A program made the translations under genes and the position numbers. 10,256 nucleotides of DNA, from positions 1 to 10,256 of the forward strand of contig NZ_JBHOQR010000017.1 in NCBI RefSeq assembly GCF_042408815.1, given 5' to 3'. Below, piece after piece: positions 7,405 to 10,256 of the stretch. The notes under the pieces are model-generated. The model did not search any database and was not told the DNA's origin. It saw only the letters and a program-made list of their open reading frames with translations. The number at the start of each line of letters is the position of its first letter. The stretch's first letter is position 1. The stretch comes from Thermoflexus sp042408815. GTDB taxonomy: Bacteria > Chloroflexota > Anaerolineae > Thermoflexales > Thermoflexaceae.

Positions 7405-7440
7405 GAAACAGAAAGCCCCGGGATCCCTAGACCCCGGGGC
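7405..7440 (-). terminator. Intrinsic terminator 3 in the leader
   Basis: On the minus strand a perfect 8-bp stem GCCCCGGG/CCCGGGGC (7440-7433 with 7422-7415), loop of ten bases, is followed by TTTCTGTTTC. It lies only about 80 bases before the permease start, so it would block the operon if it always formed. That implies it is either weak or conditional. Confidence 0.55.
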
Positions 7441-7457
7441 AGGAAAACCGGTTATCC

Positions 7458-7480
7458 CTCGGAACGCTGCAGGTTCCGAG
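7458..7480 (-). other. Perfect 8-bp hairpin between terminators 2 and 3
   Basis: The arms CTCGGAAC (7480-7473) and GTTCCGAG (7465-7458) pair perfectly around a seven-base loop. It has no T tract directly after it. Its 5' side contains GAACCTGC, also found just before terminator 1 (7661-7654), so it may be an alternative pairing partner in the switch rather than a terminator. Confidence 0.5.
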
Positions 7481-7550
7481 CTTCCCGGATCCCATGGCGG
7501 GAGAGCGGAAGCCCCCTGTCGTTCGGAATCGAGGAGAGCCCGCCCTGGTA

Positions 7551-7585
7551 AAGAAAAACCCCCGAAGGTCACGGACCCTCGGGGG
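7551..7585 (-). terminator. Intrinsic terminator 2 in the leader (strongest)
   Basis: The stem CCCCCGAGGGTC / GACCTTCGGGGG (7585-7574 with 7570-7559) has 12 pairs, one of them G-T, with a three-base loop, and is followed by TTTTTCTT. This is a textbook intrinsic terminator on the minus strand, downstream of the FMN aptamer and upstream of the permease gene. Confidence 0.8.
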
Positions 7586-7617
7586 CAGGGCAAAGAGCTG
7601 GCCTCCGCCGCGCAGGG

Positions 7618-7654
7618 AACAACAACCCCGAAGGCGTCCCGAAGGCCTTCGGGG
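7618..7654 (-). terminator. Terminator 1, first hairpin of the riboswitch expression platform
   Basis: The arms CCCCGAAGGC (7654-7645) and GCCTTCGGGG (7635-7626) pair perfectly over ten bases around a nine-base loop; the tail is the only moderately T-rich TTGTTGTT. Its 5' edge abuts a copy of the P1 sequence ACCTGC, so formation should depend on the state of the aptamer. Confidence 0.6.
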
Positions 7655-7701
7655 CAGGTTCGCGCCATGCGCAGCGCGCCATGGGAACGCCACCTGCTCC
7701 C
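7651..7701 (-). promoter_or_regulatory. Candidate antiterminator linking aptamer P1 to terminator 1
   Basis: The 3' side of the aptamer P1 stem, GGGAGCAGGT (7701-7692), can pair with ACCTGCCCC (7659-7651) over nine bases with one bulged A. That pairing would break P1 and occupy the first four C of terminator 1. With FMN bound, P1 should hold its 3' strand and free the terminator. The switch is inferred from complementarity only. Confidence 0.5.
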
Positions 7702-7855
7702 ATCCCGACTATACGGTCGGCCCCGGACTTTCACCGGTGTCCTGCCTCGGCCCAGTGGGCCTCGGCTCGCGGGCTGAGGAGGCGAGGGCAACTCCCTCCA
7801 TCACCGCCGGTCGGGAATTGGCCGCCCGAAGGCGACCTCACCCTGCCCCGCAGGT
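7692..7855 (-). ncRNA. FMN riboswitch aptamer (RFN element)
   Basis: The minus strand carries the conserved RFN blocks in order: GGGGCAGGGTGA, then TTCCCGACCGGCGGTGA, then AGCCCGCGAGCC, then GGTGAAAGTCCGG, GCCGACCGTATAGTC and GGATGGGAG. Closing stem P1 is ACCTGC (7855-7850) with GCAGGT (7697-7692). Variable arms between the blocks show strong stems, such as GAGGCCCACTGGGCCGAGGC-type pairing near 7744-7766. In known cases FMN binding lowers expression of riboflavin synthesis or uptake genes. Here the downstream genes encode an ABC importer, so this is the main evidence that the importer handles riboflavin. Confidence 0.95.
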
Positions 7856-7926
7856 CGTGGTGATTCCATTGTATGGCACAGCGGATCCCCGAATCGGAGC
7901 CGCTGCGAATCATGCCTTGCTGCTTC

Positions 7927-7955
7927 ATGATAAATACAGGGGTCTGATCTGTCAA
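7927..7955 (-). promoter_or_regulatory. Sigma-70-type promoter of the importer operon
   Basis: On the minus strand a perfect TTGACA (7955-7950) is separated by 17 bases from TATCAT (7932-7927), five of six matches to TATAAT. The predicted start near 7920 lies about 65 bases before the FMN aptamer. There is no obvious terminator between the upstream molybdopterin gene (stop at 8030) and this promoter, so some read-through is possible. Confidence 0.75.
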
Positions 7956-8029
7956 AAAGCATGGGGGAGGATGGGATCGCTTTCGAAAGAGACAGCGCGT
8001 TCTCCGCTTCTTAGGCAGCGCCGCTCTCA

Positions 8030-9046
8030 TTAAGAAGAGCCGATCCATCGGGGCGCGGGGCGTTCCTCGACATCCTCCATCAGCCCCCCATGGCCCATGG
8101 AGGCGATCTCCTCCCGGGTCAAGCGCAGCCCGGCCATCAGGCGGGGGATCACCCAGTCCACCACGTTCCGGTGGCGGCTCCGCGCGCAGCCTGGCGCCCC
8201 CAGAATCGGGATTTCCCCATAGTAAGCGATCAGCAGGAGGTTCCCCGGATCCACCGGTGCCCCGAACGCTTCCACCCTTCCCCCGATGCGCCGGATCGCC
8301 CGGGGGGCGATGTCTTCTTCATCCATAATCGCCGTCTCGCCGGCCAGGATCAGGAAGTCTGCCCCCTGGCCCAGCGCGGCTTCCATCGCCCGGGCCAGCT
8401 CGGATTCCTCATGGCGCACCGTCTGCGTCCCAAGCCATACGCCGCCGCAGGCGAGCACCCGTTCCCGAAGTGGGCCTTCGAAATCGGCGATCAAGCGGGG
8501 CCAGACGGCGGGATGCCCGGAGAGGATCAGGGCCACCCGGCGGGGCTGGAAGGGATAAACGCCCATCAGTGGGCCGTTCTCCCGGAGCAGCGCCTCCGCA
8601 TGGGCGATGATCCCTTCAGGCAAGGCGAAGGGGATGATCTTCAGGCTGGCGGCGATCTGACGAGGGCGCACCACGCTTCCTCGAGCCAGGGTTGCCAAGG
8701 TGATCCCGGGGAGGCGGTTCAGCTGTTCCAGCGGATCGGGTTTCACCAGGAACACCCCTGCTGCCTCCGCCAGGAAGTTCACCCGTCCCCCAGCCGCTGG
8801 CATCGGGCGCAGGCCCGGACCTTCACAGGCCCGGGCGATGCGCCGAGCTGCTTCGTCCTCCCCCACGTCGCCGGGCTCCAGCTCGGCGACCACGACTTCC
8901 TGATAGCCCTCCGCTTTCAACCGGGCCACATCTTCCGGTGTGAGACGCCGGCCTTTGCGGAATAGGCGGTTTCCCTGCGCGTCGGCCAGATTGTGGGCCA
9001 GGATGCGCCCGACCGCTTCTTCCACGGGAACCGGACCGAATTTCAT
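8030..9046 (-). CDS. Molybdopterin-binding protein, MoeA/MoaB-like (MoCF domain)
   Basis: This encodes 338 residues. The start at 9046 forms an ATGA overlap with the XdhC gene before it, with AGGAGG seven bases upstream. Residues 1-60 (VPVEEAVGRILAHNLADAQG) resemble the opening of MoeA-type proteins, in which VxxAVGRVLAEDI is typical. Residues 168-305 form the MoCF-like fold: VALILSGHP at the first strand, GADFLILAGETAIMDEEDIA (229-248) in the position of the substrate loop, and ILGAPGCARSRHRN (281-294) where MoeA has LPGNP. MoCF proteins bind molybdopterin and take part in its adenylation or molybdenum insertion. This divergent form occurs next to xdhC-type genes and probably handles cofactor for a molybdenum hydroxylase. 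Its exact reaction cannot be told from sequence. It is the last gene of block 1. Confidence 0.75.
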   Translation of the reverse strand: MKFGPVPVEEAVGRILAHNLADAQGNRLFRKGRRLTPEDVARLKAEGYQEVVVAELEPGDVGEDEAARRIARACEGPGLRPMPAAGGRVNFLAEAAGVFLVKPDPLEQLNRLPGITLATLARGSVVRPRQIAASLKIIPFALPEGIIAHAEALLRENGPLMGVYPFQPRRVALILSGHPAVWPRLIADFEGPLRERVLACGGVWLGTQTVRHEESELARAMEAALGQGADFLILAGETAIMDEEDIAPRAIRRIGGRVEAFGAPVDPGNLLLIAYYGEIPILGAPGCARSRHRNVVDWVIPRLMAGLRLTREEIASMGHGGLMEDVEERPAPRWIGSS

Positions 9047-9807
9047 GAGGGGGCCTCCTCGGGCACAGCGGCCCGCGCGGCCTGTCGCCGCCGGCTCTGC
9101 TCGGCCACGATCTCCGCCATGATGCTCAGGGCGATCTCCTCCGGCGTGCGCGCCCCGATCGCCAGGCCGATGGGGGCATGGAGGCGGGCAAGGGCCTCCT
9201 CCGGGATCCCTTTGCGGCGCAGCCGTTCCAGGCGCCGGGCGCTGGTTTTCCGGCTTCCGAGAGCGCCCACGTAAAAGGCCGGGCTTTGCAGGGCGGCCAT
9301 CACCGCCGGATCATCCAGTTTGGGATCATGAGTGAGGACGGCCACCGCCGTCTGGGGAGTGATCAGATCGGAGAGGACCTCATCCGGCCAGGCATGGATC
9401 AGGCGATCCACATGAGGGAAGCGCTCCGGGGTGGCGAAGGTGCGGCGCGGATCGACCAGATAAACCCGCCAGCCTAGGATCTTGGCGATGGAGGTCAGGG
9501 CAATGCCGATATGCGTGCCCCCCACAATAATCAGCAGGGGAGCCGGAACATAGGTTTCGATATAGACCTCCACCTCTCCCTCTGGGGTGGGAAGAAGCAC
9601 AGTTCCGGAATGGCCGATCGTCAGGTAACGATGCGCCAGCTCCCGGACCGGACGATCCAGCTCCGGATGCACGTTTCCCCATCCATCGCTGCCCGGCTCG
9701 ATGATCCATTTGGCCCCCAGCCATGCTTCCGGCCCCCGGATCACAGTGGCGAGGGCGATGGGTTCTTCCTTCCGAATGGCTTCCCGCACGCGCTCAAACC
9801 AGTTCAT
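9043..9807 (-). CDS. xdhC: XdhC/CoxI family protein with Rossmann domain
   Basis: This encodes 254 residues. The start at 9807 is set by GGAGGG five bases upstream; the longer open frame to 9999 overlaps the previous gene. Residues 5-85 look like a worn CoxI-type N-terminal domain: PIALATVIRG is kept, but the SGGCVE and CGG motifs are absent. From residue 90 the Rossmann part is clear: IIVGGTHIGIAL (93-104), VDPR (118-121), LTHDPKLDDP (158-167), YVGALGSRKT (179-188) and LHAPIGLAIGARTPEEIALSI (209-229). XdhC binds molybdenum cofactor and helps put its sulfurated form into xanthine dehydrogenase; CoxI relatives serve CO dehydrogenase. The missing N-terminal motifs are supplied by the small protein encoded just upstream (34-base gap), so the two probably act as a pair. 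It overlaps the next gene by four bases. Confidence 0.88.
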   Translation of the reverse strand: MNWFERVREAIRKEEPIALATVIRGPEAWLGAKWIIEPGSDGWGNVHPELDRPVRELAHRYLTIGHSGTVLLPTPEGEVEVYIETYVPAPLLIIVGGTHIGIALTSIAKILGWRVYLVDPRRTFATPERFPHVDRLIHAWPDEVLSDLITPQTAVAVLTHDPKLDDPAVMAALQSPAFYVGALGSRKTSARRLERLRRKGIPEEALARLHAPIGLAIGARTPEEIALSIMAEIVAEQSRRRQAARAAVPEEAPS

Positions 9808-9841
9808 CCAGTCCCTCCGGAAATGGGAGGAGAGAGCAGTC

Positions 9842-10153
9842 TCAGGGCAGCGGCTCCACAAACACCTCGATCGTTCCCCCGCAGGCCAGACCCACATCCC
9901 AGGCCATCTCGTCGCTGATGCCGAAGCGGACCAGACGGGGGCGCCCGGTGCGCAGCACCTCCTGGGCGATCTCGAAGACGGCTCCTTCCACACAGCCACC
10001 GCTCACCGATCCAGCCATCTCCCCACCGGAGGAGACGGCCATCTTTGCCCCCACGTCCCGAGGAGCGGATCCGATGACTTTCACTACGGTCGCCAGCGCG
10101 ACCCGTTCCCCTCGCCCTTTCCATCGCTCGATCGCTTCCAGCACCTCGCGCAT
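9842..10153 (-). CDS. XdhC/CoxI N-terminal-domain protein (stand-alone)
   Basis: This encodes 103 residues. The start at 10153 is chosen for AGGAG seven bases upstream and because homology begins there; the frame stays open to 10210 but that part overlaps the end of the previous gene. The whole chain is the CoxI domain: VALATVVKVIGSAPRDVGAKM (18-38), AGSVSGGCVE (47-56) and GLACGGTIEVFVE (88-100), with Cys54 and Cys91 in the conserved positions. Full-length XdhC carries this domain fused to a Rossmann domain; here it stops early and the next gene provides the Rossmann part. It probably works with that protein in molybdenum cofactor handling. This split form may be normal for the lineage rather than a broken gene, since each part has its own good ribosome site. 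Confidence 0.87.
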   Translation of the reverse strand: MREVLEAIERWKGRGERVALATVVKVIGSAPRDVGAKMAVSSGGEMAGSVSGGCVEGAVFEIAQEVLRTGRPRLVRFGISDEMAWDVGLACGGTIEVFVEPLP

Positions 10154-10167
10154 GGGAAGTCTCCTGG

Positions 10168-10256
10168 TTAGGATGAGAGGGTGCACTTGAACAGATCCCG
10201 GACCGGGCACCGGAATCCGGGAAGGAGGTCGCCGCCGTCCAACTCGTTGAGCGCGT
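10168..10256 (-). CDS. C-terminal end of a gene entering from the right, possibly Uma2-like
   Basis: One minus-strand frame reads ALNELDGGDLLPGF then RCPVRDLFKCTLSS and stops with TAA at 10170-10168, 14 bases before the XdhC start. The ending LDGGDxLPGFRxPVRDLF resembles the C terminus of Uma2-family (DUF820) proteins, a PD-(D/E)XK nuclease-like group common in cyanobacteria and Chloroflexota. Only 28 codons are visible, so identity rests on a short match from memory. If correct, it is unrelated in function to the molybdenum genes that follow. Confidence 0.45.
   Translation of the reverse strand, partial: ALNELDGGDLLPGFRCPVRDLFKCTLSS

Larger units (their letters stand above)
7324..7920 (-). 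other. Long untranslated leader of the riboflavin importer operon
   Basis: From the predicted transcription start near 7920 to the permease ATG there are about 600 bases with no convincing gene. It holds the FMN aptamer, a possible antiterminator, three terminator-like hairpins and an extra 8-bp hairpin (each listed separately). Open frames here, such as the one from 7791 to 7354, run through the aptamer and hairpins and resemble no protein I recognise. Confidence 0.6.

Noticed and set aside
7440..7520. Possible TPP riboswitch piece (GAACCTG followed by GGATAACCGG) on the minus strand
   Set aside because: It resembles the 3' core of a TPP aptamer, which would suit a THI5-like importer, but the CUGAGA block and the matching stems are missing, and the region folds as a plain 8-bp hairpin.
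7354..7791. 145-codon minus-strand open frame in the leader
   Set aside because: It runs through the FMN aptamer and three hairpins and shows no recognisable protein sequence.
7981..8029. Terminator after the molybdopterin-binding gene
   Set aside because: I found no stem with a T tract between the stop codon and the next promoter; the TTTCGAAAG palindrome is too short.
8090..8965. 291-codon plus-strand open frame
   Set aside because: It is a shadow of the molybdopterin-binding gene, which has clear family motifs and coupled translation on the other strand.
1..10256. Insertion sequences, tRNA or rRNA genes
   Set aside because: No transposase frame, terminal inverted repeats, tRNA cloverleaf or rRNA-like sequence was seen on either strand.

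Overview
The window is a GC-rich bacterial segment in which every gene I can support lies on the minus strand, in three transcription blocks. The short intergenic gaps, strong Shine-Dalgarno sites, ATGA stop/start overlaps, a LamG lipoprotein with Pro-Thr linkers and an FMN-riboswitch-controlled THI5/NMT1-type importer together suggest a Chloroflexota bacterium, perhaps a thermophile. That assignment is inference; no marker gene is present.

Block 1 (right end, reading leftward from 10256 to 8030) begins with the last 28 codons of a gene whose body lies outside the window, possibly a Uma2-type protein. It is followed by a short XdhC N-terminal-domain protein, a second XdhC protein carrying the Rossmann domain, and a MoeA/MoaB-like molybdopterin-binding protein. 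These three belong to molybdenum-cofactor delivery to xanthine dehydrogenase or CO dehydrogenase type enzymes, so a molybdenum hydroxylase may lie nearby outside the window.

Block 2 (7955 to 4703) is a vitamin importer operon. A good sigma-70-type promoter (7927-7955) precedes an FMN riboswitch aptamer (7692-7855). A long leader follows, holding three terminator-like hairpins and a duplicated P1 strand that can form an antiterminator. Then come a permease (RibX-like), a lipoprotein solute-binding protein (RibY-like) and an ATPase. The aptamer points to riboflavin as substrate, since the protein family alone would also fit pyrimidine, nitrate, sulfonate or taurine uptake.

Block 3 (4681 to 142) starts at an AT-rich promoter island containing a near-perfect 11-bp inverted repeat. 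The first gene is an ECF sigma factor fused to a zinc-finger-like HxxxCxxC segment, a membrane segment and a C-terminal domain likely outside the membrane. The second is a 974-residue putative lipoprotein with two LamG domains, two SdrD B-like domains and three Pro-Thr linkers. The sigma protein may sense an envelope signal, and the lipoprotein may be its output; that link is inference. At the left edge lies a hairpin with CRISPR-repeat-like looks, cut by the window.
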